A DNA stretch of 58,778 nucleotides, taken from contig MSYE01000248.1 of assembly GCA_002176905.1 (NCBI GenBank), forward strand, positions 1 through 58,778, read 5' to 3'. The position numbers and the translations under genes are program-made. Shown piece by piece: positions 1-15,000 of the stretch. The first letter of the stretch is position 1. The number at the start of each line of letters is the position of its first letter. The notes below the pieces were generated by a model. It searched no databases. It saw only the letters and a program-made list of their open reading frames with translations, and was not told the DNA's origin. This DNA is from a bacterium F11. Its GTDB lineage: Bacteria; Elusimicrobiota; Elusimicrobia; F11.

Positions 1-3000
1 ATGGGTCGTCATTTGAAGCCATGCCAAGGACGCCTCCCCCATCACCATCCAAGGCATCCCAATTGCGCATTTTGTGGGAAACGGCGGAATACAGGCCACC
101 CGCCAGAATGAAGGGCAAAAGCCACCAAGAATTCAAGAGAAGCGCAGGGATATAACCGATAAATGAGACGCCAAGAAAGAAAAGGATATCGCGGCGAATG
201 CCTTTGCGGAGGGCTTTCCAGTCAGAAGGTTGGGCTTCTTCTTTCACCACAATATTCTTTTTCCCACGATGGACGATCTTCTCTTGGGCGTATTTCGGTT
301 CCTTTTCTTTTGGAACAGATTTGAAGACATCGGGATGGGTATGGTAGGAACCGTACCAATAAATCATGATGGGGAAGACAACGAGAACCAGAGCCAGAGA
401 TAAAGAAAATGCGAGCAAACCGTCGAAAAAGAGGAATGGTAACACCATCACTCCACCCAGAACAGCGACATGATGGAAAAAACTGGTTACGGCCGGTGCC
501 ACGGCAAGAGCCACAACCTCAAAATCCCATTTCCGATTCTCAAGGAAATACCGAATAATGGCACCAACCAAACCTTTGTTGGTGGCCATTCCAAAACCAG
601 GGACTTGGGGGAGACCTCGTCCGGGGAAATTGACAATCAATTCTTCATTCAATTTACGAACGGTCTCATCAAAGGTGGCTTGGGTAATCCATCGAGGGAG
701 ACCTTCGTCATCAAGCTTATAAACGGGGACAAAAATATTCCCGTGAACAGACCTGGCGGAATTCCTTATTGTTTCAGGAAGGAGATCGCGATAGGAATTA
801 TAAACTGGAAAAGCAAATTCCCACATATTCTCTATCAAAGTTAAGGGATCCACATACGCCACATAGTCCAAGATCATTTGTTTTGCGGCGTTTCTCGTAT
901 CAGCTTTATCAAAGGTTCGCTCACCCAACGCCAATTGTTGCAACCGAGGAATGGTTTCATGCAATTCTGGGTGAGCCCCTATCATAGAGATCATTTGACC
1001 ACGATCCAACGCGTCCCTTACCTCTATCGCCAATGATATATTTGGTACAAAGGGTATACTTCTTTTTCTATGAGGGGATATCAATTGCCCGGCGTCCCTT
1101 AAAGGCGCCTCGGTCGATGGAAATAAATGTGCAAATCTCTCGGTTGTTTTCCACAGCACTGTTTCGGGAGGAATCAATGTCTTAATTTGTTCCAAGTGAA
1201 ATTGCTCCGATTCCCAATAAGTAATGGTAAGCATGCTTCGTAATATTTTATCTGACAAGTTTCCATCGTTGGGTGTTACCATAATGACGTAATAGATTGG
1301 CGAATGATTTAAATCCCCTAGAAGTTTATCCTCCATCATTTGAATAAACTCATCTGGTATTTTTGCCTTAGCAAATTTAACTTCAGGGATATCATTTTTA
1401 TAAATCAAAATAACAGGATAACCAAGCTGTTGGTAGTAAAACCGGGAAACCGCTCTAAAAATAGGATCATCTCCAAACATACCCGCAATACGATCACGAA
1501 ACGCAGTAGGGGCATTGGTAATCCAGGCGTGTATGGAATCCTTCCTAATGACCAAAGTTATTTCTTCAACATTAATGGTATCTTCCTTTGATGTAGGTTT
1601 CTCGCCCGGATCCGCGGCATCAAAAAGAATCGAAACGAGCCTGACATAGTTTTGGCGTGTCAACCATTTGGGTTGGGCTCTCCCATTATGGCCCATGCTT
1701 AAGATATCTTGAACTCTTTCTTTCTGGAATACGGCTTTTAGATCGTCTCTCTCCTCTTTTGGGATATATTCCGAATACCGACCCTCAAATATTTCCTCAA
1801 ATTTCTGATATTTTGACGGAAACGGAAGATTGTGTTGCCCAAAGGCATAGACGCCCTGAAGATAACCAAGGAGATAGAAAAACCGATGGACAAGCCGGTC
1901 TCCTTCCACAAATTCTTTTTTCATGGGAGTCTGAAGAATCCCATCCAACAAATGGGTTGAAAAGTTGGGGAAACGGTCATGACTCCCATCTTTATCTTCC
2001 GCAAAAATTCGAATGAGTTCGTATTTCTGAAGAGCCGAATACAAATAAGGAACCAATTGCTCTTTATTGGAATCTTTTGTGTTTAACACAAGCTGATCAA
2101 GTTGGTGATTTTTTATGGCATTCACTTTGGTCACCACCGCCTGCCCAATCAATCCCCGAAGGGAATCATGCGCTTTTTCTTTGGTTTTCAAGAAGGGAGG
2201 AGACAAACCAAACAAAACATCACCAAGGGCAAGACGGCCTTTTGAGCTCTCAACATTCAAAGGATCTTCAATTTTCTTAACACCATGCGGCAATTGAGTA
2301 ACAAATATGGGTTTTCTCTCCCCATTTCGAAGGGAAGATAAGAGCCGTTGAAGCTCTCCATCTTCTTTAATCACATCCTCCACAAATTGCTCCTGCGGGG
2401 TGAGATCTTTTTCCATTTCCCACCACTCGAAAAATTCTCCCGCCCCACTTGTCGCCATCCCGAGGACACCCCCTTCCTTTGCTTGCAAAGCATCCCAATT
2501 GCGCATTTTGTGGGAAACAGCAGAATACAGGCCACCCGCCAAAATAAAGGGCACCAACCACCAAGAATTCAAGAGAAGCGCCGGGATATAACCGATAAAT
2601 GAGACGCCAAGAAAGAAAAGGATATCACGGCGGATGCCTTTGCGGAGGGCTTTCCAGTCAGAGGGTTGGGCTTCTTCTTTCACCACAATATTCTTCTTCC
2701 CACGATGGACGATCTTCTCTTGGGCGTATTTCGATTCCTTTTCTTTGGGAACGGATTTGTAGACCTCGGGATGGGTGTGGTGGGAGGCGTACCAATAAAT
2801 CATGATGGGGAAGACAACGACAACCAGAGCCAGAGATAAAGAAAATGCGAGCAAACCGTCGAAAAAGAGGAATGGTAACACCATCACTCCACCCAGGACA
2901 GCGACATGATGGAAAAAACTGGTTACGGCCGGTGCCACGGCAAGAGCCACAACCTCAAAATCCCATTTCCGCTTCTCAAGGAAATACCGAATAATGGCAC

Positions 3001-6000
3001 CAACCAAACCCTTGTTGGTGGCCATACCAAAACCGGGGACTTGGGGAAGATCTTCTCCTGGGAAATTCATAATCAATTCTTTATTAAATTCACTGACCGT
3101 CTCATCAAATGTGGTTTGGTTTAACCATAACGGAGAGCCCTCTTCGTCAGACTGATAAATTGGATCAAAAACCCTACCCCGAAGCGCCAAGGCAGGGTCC
3201 CTGAATGTTTCAGAAACGTGTTCACCGTAGAAATCGTACACAGGGACAACAAAACGCAACATGTTTTTTTCAAACCAATAGAAGGGATCCACATACCCCA
3301 CATGATCCAAAATAAGCCTTTCAGCTGTTTTTCTTGTGGCAGATCTCGCCTTATCAATGACGCGCGACCCCAAAGCCAGTTGCTGCAACCGCGGAATGGC
3401 CGCATGCAACTCGGGGTGAGAACCCATCATGTAGAACATCCGACCGCGCTCCAAAGCGTTCCTTACCTCAACCGCCAACGAATAATTCGCAACGAATGGT
3501 TTTACCAAGTTCCCTCGAGGGAAAACCGCATCCCCAACTTTCTGCGTGGACCCTTCTTCTGAGAAATAAATTCGGTAAAAATCCTCCGATGTTGTCCACT
3601 CCACCCGTTCATGAGGAACCAACGATTCGATTCCATCAGAATAAAAGTCTGATTCCCAAAATATGGCCATTACCATTCCTCGTAGAATCTTTTCCGATAT
3701 TTTCGTATCGCGAGGAGTTAATACAAGAGAGTATTTCGGAATAACGATATCAACATCACCACCTTTTCCCTTAATCATTTCAAGAACCTCAGGCGGAATT
3801 ATCGCCTTTCCTAGCCCAACGTCACTTAAATCTTCTTTATAAGACAACATAACAGGATAACCAAGTTGTTGACGATAAAAACGGGCAACTTCCGCAAGAA
3901 CAGAATCGTCCTCCATCATCGTGTCAACACGATGACGAAACTCCGGAGGGGCATCAGATACCCACAGATAGGACGATCCATTCAATAGGATCATCTCTTC
4001 AATAGAAAATACGTGGGGGACCCCTGCTGGAACAGGCTTCTCATCTGTATCAATCGCATCAAAAAGAATCGCAACGAGCTTGGTAAAATTTTGGCGCCTC
4101 AGCCATTTGGGTTGACTTCTCCCGTTTTGGCCTATACTGAGCAAATCTCGAACGCGTTCTGTGTGTAAAACAGCTTTCAATCTGTCTCTTTCTTCTTTTG
4201 AAAGATATTCCGAATAACGGCCTTCAAATACCTCATCAAACTTCCCAACCTTTTCGGGAAACGGCAGATTGTGTTCTCCACAGGCATAAACGCCTTGGAG
4301 ATAACCAATGATGTAGAAGAACCGATGGACAAGGGGACTTCCTTCAACAAATTCTTTTTTCATCGGTCTTTGAAGAATATTTTCGAGTAAATACGCGGTA
4401 AATTTCGGGAAACGGTTACGGTCCCCATCTTTCTTATCGCCAAAAATTCCGATCAATTCGTATTCAACAAGCGCCGAATACAAATATGGAAGCAATTGCT
4501 CTTTATTGGGATCTTTTGTCTTTAAAATAAGTTTTTCAATTTGCTCGTTTGAAATGGAATTGACCTTATTTACCACAGCCGGCCCAATTAATCTACGAAG
4601 GGAATCTTGCGCTTGTGCTCTGTTCTTTAATAATGCCGGAGGAAATCCAAATACATAATCTCCCACAGCCACGCGATCCTTGGAAACAGCAACACTTTCT
4701 TGAGTTTCAATTTTCTTAAACCCATGTGAGGTTTGACTAACAAAAATGGGTAACCTTTGATCATTTCGAAGGGAAGACAATAACAGTTGAAGTTCCTCAT
4801 CTTCTTCAACCGCCTCCTCCACCAAACCCTCATGTGCATCAAGTGTCTTTTCCGGTTCCCACCACTCAAAATATTCTCGCGTCGAATGTTGGCGAGCGGA
4901 TGCTGGCTCAGATGCAGCCTTAAGGTTGAATGCATATATATTCACAAGATTACCAATGACGATATCGCACAGCTTTTTAAAATTCTCAGGTTCAATCCAT
5001 CGGGGTTGGCGGGTTCGAGGATCCACATCCAAGATCTTTCGTATTTCGCTTCTTTCGAATATTTCTTTGATGGCGTTTCGCTCGACAACGGGAATATATG
5101 GGTTATAACCGTCTTCAAATTCTTTTTCAAATCCTTCCGGGTGAGTTAAGTCATGGTAATTCATGGAAAAGACCCCTTGCATATAATCAATGGCATAATA
5201 GACCCTGTGCTCAAGGGGATTCCTCTTCTCAAAATTCTCTGATTGGGGTCGTCCAACGATCTCTCCAATTAATGCGGCGGTATAGTCCGGATAAGGATTG
5301 ACATCCCATCCTCCTTCCTCTCGAAAATACCGGATCAGATCATTCCGCGAAGCACCTATCTGTGCTTGTTTGACGAGGAGCTGATGGAGGGGTTGAGGTG
5401 GATTAAATGAAATCTTCATTATTTGTTCTTCTGTGAACCCATTTCTTTTGACAACCGCCGCAAGACCGGTTAGGTCCCGAAGATTTGATAGGACATCATG
5501 CTTGCTTGCCATTTTTTCTTCTGACATCATGAATAAGAAATCCCCCACTACCAAATCTCCTCCCAATTGATCAACATACTGTTCAGTGAAGATTCTCGAT
5601 TGGAAATTTTCTGTTTTATGAATTAAAAAGATGGGGGGTCTCCCATCGTTTTGAAGGGTGACCAACATGCGTTGCAGTTCTTCATCTTCCTGAACCACCT
5701 CTTCCACCCAGCCCTCTATCTCGGGTAGACCCGATTTCTCCTCGTACCATTGAAAATAATCCTGTTGCTCATCGCTGGCCATCCCGAAGACACTTCCCTC
5801 CTTCCCTTGCAAAGCGTCCCAATTGCGCATTTTGTGGGAGACAGCAGAATACAGGCCACCCGCCAAAATAAAGGGCACCAACCACCAAGAATTCAAGAGA
5901 AGCGCCGGGATATAACCGATAAATGAAACACCAATGAAGAAAAGGATATCGCGGCGGATACCTTTGCGGAGGGCTTTCCAGTCGGGGGGTTGGGCTTCTT

Positions 6001-9000
6001 CTTTCACCACAATATGGGTTTTCCCGCGGTGGACGATTTTTTCTGGGGCGTAGTCTTCCTCTTTTTCTTTGGGAACGGATTTGTAGACCTCGGGATGGGT
6101 GTGGTGGGAGGCGTACCAATAAATCATGATGGGGAAGACAACGACAACCAGAGCCAGAGATAAAGAAAATGCGAGCAAACCGTCGAAAAAGAGGAATGGT
6201 AACACCATCACTCCACCCAGGACAGCGACATGATGGAAAAAACTGGTTACGGCCGGTGCCACGGCAAGGGCCACAATCTCAAAATCCCATTTCCGCTTCT
6301 CAAGGAAATACCGAATAATGGCACCAACCAAACCCTTGTTGGTGGCCATACCAAAACCAGGGACTTGGGGAAGATCTTCTCCTGGGAAATTCATAATTAA
6401 TTCTTTATTGAATTCTTGGACAACTTCATCAAATACTTTTTGGCTTATCCATGATGGGCTGCGGGTTGGGGTAGCGGAATAGAGGGGCTCAAAAATGCCT
6501 TGATGAACCGTTAAGGCCCTGTCAAAAATGGGACGGAAATTTTCACGCGCGTACAAATCGTACCACGCTTGTGTAAATACTTGGGTATCCGTAAATCGGT
6601 AGAAAGGATCCGCAAAAGCCACGTGGTCCAAAATCAATTGTTTTGCGGTTTCTCTCGTGTAAGGCGCTGGTTCATCAAAGGTTCGGGAATCCAAGGCCAA
6701 TTTTTGTAACCGCGGAATCGCAGGGCGCAATTCGGGATGCGTGGCCAACATAAAAAACTTCCGGCCGGTTACAAGGGCCTTTTGCACCGCGACGGCCAAC
6801 AGATAATTGTTCCCCATTTGCCTGCTTGGGGAGATCCGGTGAGGGACCAAGGTGTCAAACTCGTCTTCATAAAAAGGAGAATTGACAAAAACAATTTGAA
6901 CAGCAGCCTCGAGTAACCGATCCGCTAGCCTTTCATCGTGCGGTGGGATAACAATGACGTATCCAAGAGGGACTTTTCCAGCTCCATCCATAACATCATC
7001 CCGAAAATCCTCTGCATTTTCCAAAGAAACCTTGTGCAGCTCCACTTTGGTAACTTTTTCACTATAAGCCATTGGGATGGGAGACCGAACAAATTCTCCC
7101 AGTCGTGAAATAACGGGATCGTCCTTAAATAGTCTCTCAACATGGGACCGCATATCGGCCGAAGGAACATTTAACCATCGATACATATTCTCGTTTCCAT
7201 GAGAATCCGGAGTCGGCTGATAGGCGGCAACCGATTCGGGCCCTGTTATTTCGTCGCTTGTGACAACCGGTATGGAGAGAATCGGATGGAGCAATCGATA
7301 TTGACCGGGATCGGTCCATACGGGTTGACCGGTTCGAGCATCTCTTTCAAAGAATTCCCCGACGTGCTTATTAATATGAGTTCGTATAGTTTCTCTTTCT
7401 TCATCCGGGATATAACGAGCATAGGCGGTTTCAAATTCTGTTGAAAAATTACCGTTGTGATCCAATTTGTGCGCTTCCAACGCAAAGGTTCCCTGGAGGT
7501 AATCCGTAATGTAACAAAAACGGTGCTCCATCGGGCTCAGCTTCCCAAATTCCGATGATCGGGGTCTCTGGATAAGGAGTCCCAACAAATAATGGGTAAA
7601 GTTGGGATAGCGGTTTCTATCCCCATCTTTGTCTTCGCCAAAAATGCGTAACAACTCATATTGAAAAACCGCCCTTTCCACCAGAGGAATCAACCTGGCC
7701 ACCTGAGGTTCGGCAATCGGTATTTCCAGTTTCTCCTTTTGTTCGTTTGTGAGGGAATTGAGTTTGGTCACCGCCGCCAAACCAATCTGGTCACGAAGGA
7801 CATGGTGCGTCACCATCTTATTCTTCAACGCCCGTTGGTCCAAGGCGATCACAACATCTCCCTCCACAAGGCGACCCGATGAGGCCTCAAGAATAAGGGG
7901 ATCCTCAGCAACCATAAAGTTGCTCTCGGTTGGTTGAACAACCAGAAGAGGGGGCCCCCCCTCATTCCTCAGCTTGACCAACAACCGTTGGATTTCCTCA
8001 TCCTCTTGAACCACTTCCTCAACCCAACCCTTGTGAGGTTCAGGGGCCTCGGCCGGATTCCACCATTCAAAATATTCTTCCTCACTCTCATCCGATTCAA
8101 GAACAACTTCTGGTGTCATTTGATCGCTGGTAATAACGGCCTGAAAAAGAATCGTGACAAGCATGGCGTAATTTTGGGGCTCAACCCATCTCGGTTGTCT
8201 TGTTGCAGGATCGATATCCATCAATTTTTTGAGAGACTTAAGTTGAAAATAAGCTCTCATCGTCTCTCTTGTCTTAAGAGGGATATAAGGTGAATAGAGA
8301 TCTTCAAACTCGCGTGCAAAATCTTGAGGAAAATCGAGGCCATGTTGTTGTAAAGAAAAGACTCCTTGAAGATAAGCCGTGATGTAATTAAAACGATGTT
8401 CAATTGATTCTTTGTTCTTAAATTCTGGTTTTTGAGGTTCTTGGCTCAACTTTCCCAATAAATAATTGGAAAATTGGGGATAGCGGTTTTTCTCGCCATC
8501 TTTATCTTCTCCAAATATTCTAAAGAGCTCATATTGATAAACAGAAGACTCCATGAGATCGATCAACGGAATTGCTTGGGGATTGGGATCCGGTATTTTG
8601 ACTGCTTTGGCTTGTCCCAGGGTTATTGAATGGATTTTTTTAACCACAGCCGGCCCAATGACATCTCGAAAGACATTTTGGGCATGGGCCTGACTCGTCA
8701 ATGAGCGTTTGTCCAAGGAAAAAACATAATCCCCTATTGCAAGGCGACCATCTGATATATCGACAGAACGTTGATCCCAAACTTCAAAGAATGAATTCTC
8801 TTGTGCATGAACATGAACAAAAGGATTCCTTTCTCCATTCTTAAGTTTGGACATCAAACGCTGGAGTTCCTTATCCTCCTGAACCGCCCCGTTAATCCAT
8901 TCTTTGTGGGATGGTGAATATTTATCAGGAAAATACCACTCAAATATTTTCGAGCCCCCAGTGGCCATCCCGAGGACACCCCCTTCCTTTGCTTGCAAAA

Positions 9001-12000
9001 CATCCCAATTGCGCATTTTGTGGGAGACGGCGGAATACAGGCCACCCGCCAGAATGAAGGGCAAAAGCCACCATGAATTCAGGAGAAGCGCCGGGATATA
9101 ACCGATAAATGAGACACCAAGGAAGAAAAGGATATCGCGGCGGATGCCTTTGCGGAGGGCTTTCCAGTCGGGGGGTTGGGCTTCTTCTTTCACCACAATA
9201 TGGGTTTTCCCGCGATGGACGATTTTTTCTGGGGCGTAGTCTTCCTCTTTTTCTTTGGGAACGGATTTGTAGACCTCGGGATGGGTGTGGTGGGAGGCGT
9301 ACCAATAAATCATGATGGGAAAGACAACGAGAACCAGAGCCAGAGATAAAGAAAATGCGAGCAAACCGTCGAAAAAGAGGAATGGTAACACCATCACCCC
9401 ACCCAGAACAGCGACATGATGGAAAAAACTGGTTACGGCCGGTGCCACGGCAAGGGCCACAACCTCAAAATCCCATTTCCGCTTCTCAAGGAAATACCGA
9501 TTAATGGCACCAACCAAACCCTTGTTGGTGGCCATGCCAAATCCTCGGACTTGGGGAAGGTCATCATCTCCCCCTGGAAAATTCGTAATTAATTCTTTAT
9601 TAAATTTACCAACCGTCTTATCGAATGTGGTTTGGTCAAGCCACACGGGATGTCCACTTTTGTCCCTCTTCCTCATCGGGGCAAATACCAATTCACGAAT
9701 AACCATTGCCGTGTCCCTTAAAGGTTCGGCGAGACGATCGGAATAGAATTCATACACAGGGACAGCAAGGTGTCCCAAGGTTCCCAATGAGAGCTGTAAG
9801 GGATCTGCCAAACCCACAACGTCCAGGATAAATTGTCTTGCTGTTCGTCTTGTATTGGTTCCGGGATCATCAAATGCCTTGTATTCCAGTTCTAATTTCT
9901 GCAACCGCGGAATGGCGGAAACCATATTTTTATCACTCCCTACCATGGTGATGATTTGGTTTGCTACCAACGCCTTATGTACGGCAACGGCCAATGAATG
10001 ATTCGGTACAAAGGGCCTTCTCTGTTTTTGCGGAGGAGAAATAAAATTCCCTGATGAGGGCAATGTCCCCTCTCGAGATGGGAACAAATTGGCAAATTCA
10101 TCTGATGATTTCCACTGTGCTGTTTCTGGAGGAATCAGCGTTTCAAATCCTTTATGATAAAAGCGAGATTGCTGAAAAATTATTTCGACAATGATAGCCA
10201 ATGTTCTTTCGGATAACCTATCATCGCGTGGTGTTAATACAACGCTATAAATTGGCATTTCTTTGGCCTTCCCACCTGTAACCAAATTTAGACGTTCAAA
10301 TTCTTCTTCACTCACCCTAATCCGACCCCTCGCAACTTCCACCGTACCTGGGAGATAAGCCAAGAAAACAGGATAACCCAATTGTAGACGATGAGTAATT
10401 AATACCTGTTTCATAACAGGATCATTCTCTAATAACTGCCCAACCCGTTCCTTAAACTCGGGGGAAACATCGGTTATCCACTGATAATTGGGCTGATCAA
10501 AAACGTTTTCAATTTTCGGTGGTTCCGACTTGGAGGCAAGTTGTGCGGAAGTTTCTTGATCACCTGCGACAGCAGCCCCAAGAAAAAGCGTAACAAGATG
10601 AGTATAGATTCTCGTTTGGAGCCATCTGGGTTGTCTATTCGTTTCATCCACGCTAAGTAAATAATCGACATTCGCGGCTTTGATAGCCTTCTTCATCAAT
10701 TCTCTTTCATCTTGGGGGATATAATCACCATAACGATGCTCAAAGGTCTCCTCGAAATTCTCATAACCTTGAGGAAAATCAAGGTTGTTCTGTTGAAAAG
10801 CATAAACTCCCTCTAGGTAACCAACAATGTAATTCAACCTATGCACAACCGGTGAACTTCTTACAAAATCCCCTGTTTGGGGCCGTTGAAGAATCTGGTC
10901 CAATAAATATTGGGAAAAGTTTGGATATTGGTTATTTTCCCCAATTTTTCCTTCCCCAAATATTCTAATGAGCTCATAACGATCAAGAGCGGAATCTAAG
11001 AGAGAAACCAATGGAGCAACATAGGGATGCCTGATTCCCAGCTTGCGATTCTCCATTTGTTCATAGGTAATCGAATACCTTCTTTTCACAACAGCCGGAC
11101 CGATGAGTTGGCGCAGACATTGATGTATACCCGCCTTACTCTTTAAGTCATTTTCGGATAGATTAAAAGTGTAATCACCCAACTCAAGCCGACCCTGTGA
11201 AAAAGCGACAACCCCTTCATCCTCAGCTCTCAGTAATCTGCTATCTTCAGGTTCAACAATAAAACGTGGTTTTCTCTCCCCATTCCTGACCATAACCAAC
11301 AACCGCTGGAGTTCTTCATCTTCTTCAACCACTTCCTCAACCCAACCTTTATAAGGTTCAGGCACATTATCAGGATTCGACCACTCAAAGAATTCTTCTT
11401 CACTCTCATCAGACGCAAGAACACTCTCCGGTGTCATTTGGTCGCTGGTAATAACGGCTTGAAAAAGAATCGTAATGAGCATCGCGTAATTTTTGGGCTC
11501 AACCCATCTCGGTTGCTGTGTTGCAGGGTTCATCTCCAATAATCTTCTGAGAGACCTAAGTTGAAAGGTAGCTTTCATCGTCAGTCTTTCCTTAAGAGGG
11601 ATGTACGGAGAATAGAGATCTTCAAACTCACTATCAAAACCTTGAGGAAAATCGAGGTCATGCTGCTGAAAAGCAAAAATCCCTTGCAGATAAGCCGTGA
11701 TGTAACAGAAACGGTGTTCGATTGGTTTTCTGTACTTAAAATCCGGATTTCTGGGGACTTGGCGTATCAATTCAAGTAAATAATCAGAAAAATGGGGATA
11801 GCGGTTCTGACCCTCGTCTTTATCCTCCCCAAATATTCTTAGGAGTTCATATTGAATAACAGAGGAATACAAAAGGGTGGTCAAAGGAACCACAACGGGA
11901 TTGGGATCTTTCATTTCCAGGCTTTCGGTTTGTTCACTGGTAATCGTATGTGTTTTGTTCACCACAGCAGCCCCAATGATATTGCGAAGGCCAATATAGG

Positions 12001-15000
12001 TATCAACCTGACTCGTTATTATTTCCTGGTTCAATGCAACAACATAATCGCCTTCTTTAAGGCGACCCCTTGACCCCTCGACAAGCTGGGGAGTATCAGC
12101 CACAAAATAGGTGTTTTCATGGGGTTGAACAATAAAAATCGGATTCCTTCCGTCATTCTTCAACTTGAGTAACAACCGTTGCAGTTCCCCATCCTCTTCA
12201 ATCACTTCCTCAACCCACCCCTTGTGCGGTTCGGGAACTTTGTTCGCATCCCACCATTCATAAAATTCTGGTTCAGGGGTGGCCATCCCCAGGATTCCGC
12301 CCTTTTCCAAGACGCTCTTGTTTTTGGCGCGGTGGATGAGGCTTGAGACAAACCAACCAAGGACAATGGCGATAAGGAACATCCCTCTTCCAAGAATAAC
12401 CGAAAGGAGAAAACCCAAGGGGGTTGAAACAAGGAGGAAATAAAAGATCTCCACCGTGGCGCGCCCGCGGAGTTCATCCAAATCTTCCGGTTCGGCGAAT
12501 TCGGTTTCAATAAGCCCAGTGACCGGAACAGGCACCTTATGCACCCGCGGATGGATTCGGTCCGAGGAATAGTGACGCCGGCTCCACCACGCTCCGATAA
12601 GAGAGAAGAAAAAGGAGACACCAAAACCAAAGTTTGTTGGCCCAAAGATAATAACAGGAAGGAACATGGGGAGGCCAATGAGAAAAGCATGGAAATAGGC
12701 ATTGGACATAAACGGCACCCGTCCCACCGCCAGGTCTTCCACCTCATGTCCTTCCTCAATTAACGAATTGAAATAGTCACCCAACCAACCACCGGTGGCC
12801 ATACCGAACATTGCGCCATCTTCTTCTGCTCCCGGTGGAGGCCACCATCCTTGAAAATTCGCTTCTAAGGCCCCAAAAATTTCAAGGACTCCTTGTTCAA
12901 AGTTGTTTTGATCCATCCAATTTCGTTGACTTGTTCCTTCATGCAACACACCCAAGAGATCTTCCACGTGGTCTTCAAATATTTCATCAACTCTTTCAAT
13001 CCCCATCTTGTCCCACAAACTCTCATAATGACGAATCATATCTGCCTGAAGTGACAATTGGGCTGGTCTCACCATCCCTTGGGGAATGATGTAAAGGGTT
13101 GAAAAATAAGACAATTTGTCCAGAAGATACTGGAATGCGAAATCCCTAGGATAGGGCCGCAAAGGAGTCGAATGAAGAGCCAGTTCCTGAAGCCGCAAAA
13201 GAAGCGGATGATGATCAGGGACCACCTCCAACATTGCCATGGTTTCAGCCGTAATGAGCGCATTATAAAGCCGACGGGCATAATCCAAATACCCAGGTTG
13301 GCGATCCCATCTTTCCAGAAAATAATCCAATTCATATGAAAACCCGGATAATTCCAAATAACGGAAGCAAGCCATTTCCTTCAAAACACGGTCGGCAACC
13401 CTGTCAACGTTCCTCGGAATCACAACATAGGCATGACCATATTTGAGGTCGGTGCGGGAAACTTTCAATTGGGTGGCTAACATTGCTGCAGATTCATACT
13501 CATGGACAATGAATGTCTGGACCTCTCGGATGGTCTCTGAGTAGACAAAGGTGATGGGCCCATCTCGGATGAGATAATTCGGATGGAATTCTTCAACGTC
13601 AGGATCCATTTTAAGTTCGTTTTCAACCCGTTCCAGAAAATCCATGGGAGGGGTGTTCAGCCATTGATAGTGGGACTGTGGTGGGGGTGTGGATCCGGAA
13701 TCATCAACTATTTTAATTTTATGGATGGCTGTTGTAGCCTCCCCAGTAAGGGCATTGCTCGCGAGCCGGTTAACAAAGTTATGGAATTGCAAAAAATTGT
13801 TGTACCCAATCCAGTTTGGTCGTCCATCTTGGGGAGAAATCGATAAGAAACTGGCAATAGCAAGATCACTATTATCTTGAAATCCCTGTTTAATGAGATT
13901 TCTTACCTCCGTTGGGAGAGTAAGAGTATACCAACTGTCCAGATTTTCCTCTGCATCATCCGGGAGATCAAGATTGCACTGCTCAAACGCATAGATTCTC
14001 AAAAAATAATCATAAGCATAAGCCAGCGCCATTCCCTCTTCGTCCCCCTCCTCTATTCTCATTCGACGATAAGCCAGAGGGGATTCCTGTATTTCCCCAA
14101 CAGATTGGCGATAAGGATGATTTCGTGGTGTTCGGGCTTGGCTGAAAAAGCGGAGCGCCTCAATATCCATCAAAAGGTTAAAAAAGTGTTCCCTGTCTTT
14201 TTCATGATCTCTTCCGATTCCAGGGAAAATCAATCTTTGTTTATCTTCTTCCGATATTTGATATCGCTGCATCAGCACCATGTGTTCAACAAACTTTTTT
14301 ATGTTGGCCAAAGTGGAGTCCAGATCGGAAAAAGCCGTTGATGCCAACCGAATAAGAAAATCGCCTCCCGTTAGTCCTTCGGGCAACTGGCGCAGATCAT
14401 CCGCATTAGAAAGGCGCAAATAGTCGTTTTCATTTAAATGACGGTAATCAACCTTGATTCGATTTCCCAATCCCTGGATATGCTGAAGTAACAAAACAAG
14501 CTCTTGATCATCTTTAACCATCTCCAAAAGAGATTCCTGATCCGCGTCGACAATGGAGTCATCAAATAACAACAAAGCCTGATCATCGTCTCTTCCCCAC
14601 AAGACCCGGTACACCGTGTATTCGACTTGCTCAACCATGGATTTAAATATTTTCGGATCCAGCCACCCTGGTCTGTCGTTCTCATCCATAACCAACCCAG
14701 CAGCCAATTCGTCATCATGCAACACACCTTTCAAGTTTGCTCGTTCCTCTTCATTTGGGATGAGGGTCACATAATGTTTCTCAAGAACCGCCTCATAATT
14801 TTCGGGGATATCCAACTCCGCGTTTTTTAAGGCCATAATACCCTGGAGATGGTCCATCACGTATTTTCGGCGAAGGGCAGCTGGGTCGAGCGTAAGAAGA
14901 TGGGCCATGCGACTTTCTTTCACCACAAGAGCTGTTTCATGGGAAACAAAGTCCGGAAAAATCAATTCCTCATCAGACGGCCATTGCCCGTAAAAGTGAA

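Noticed and set aside
12202..12759. Minus-strand 185-codon ORF inside the first giant
   Set aside because: It is in a different minus frame from the giant, which is open through the region and encodes a recognisable membrane module there. The ORF is a shadow of the module.
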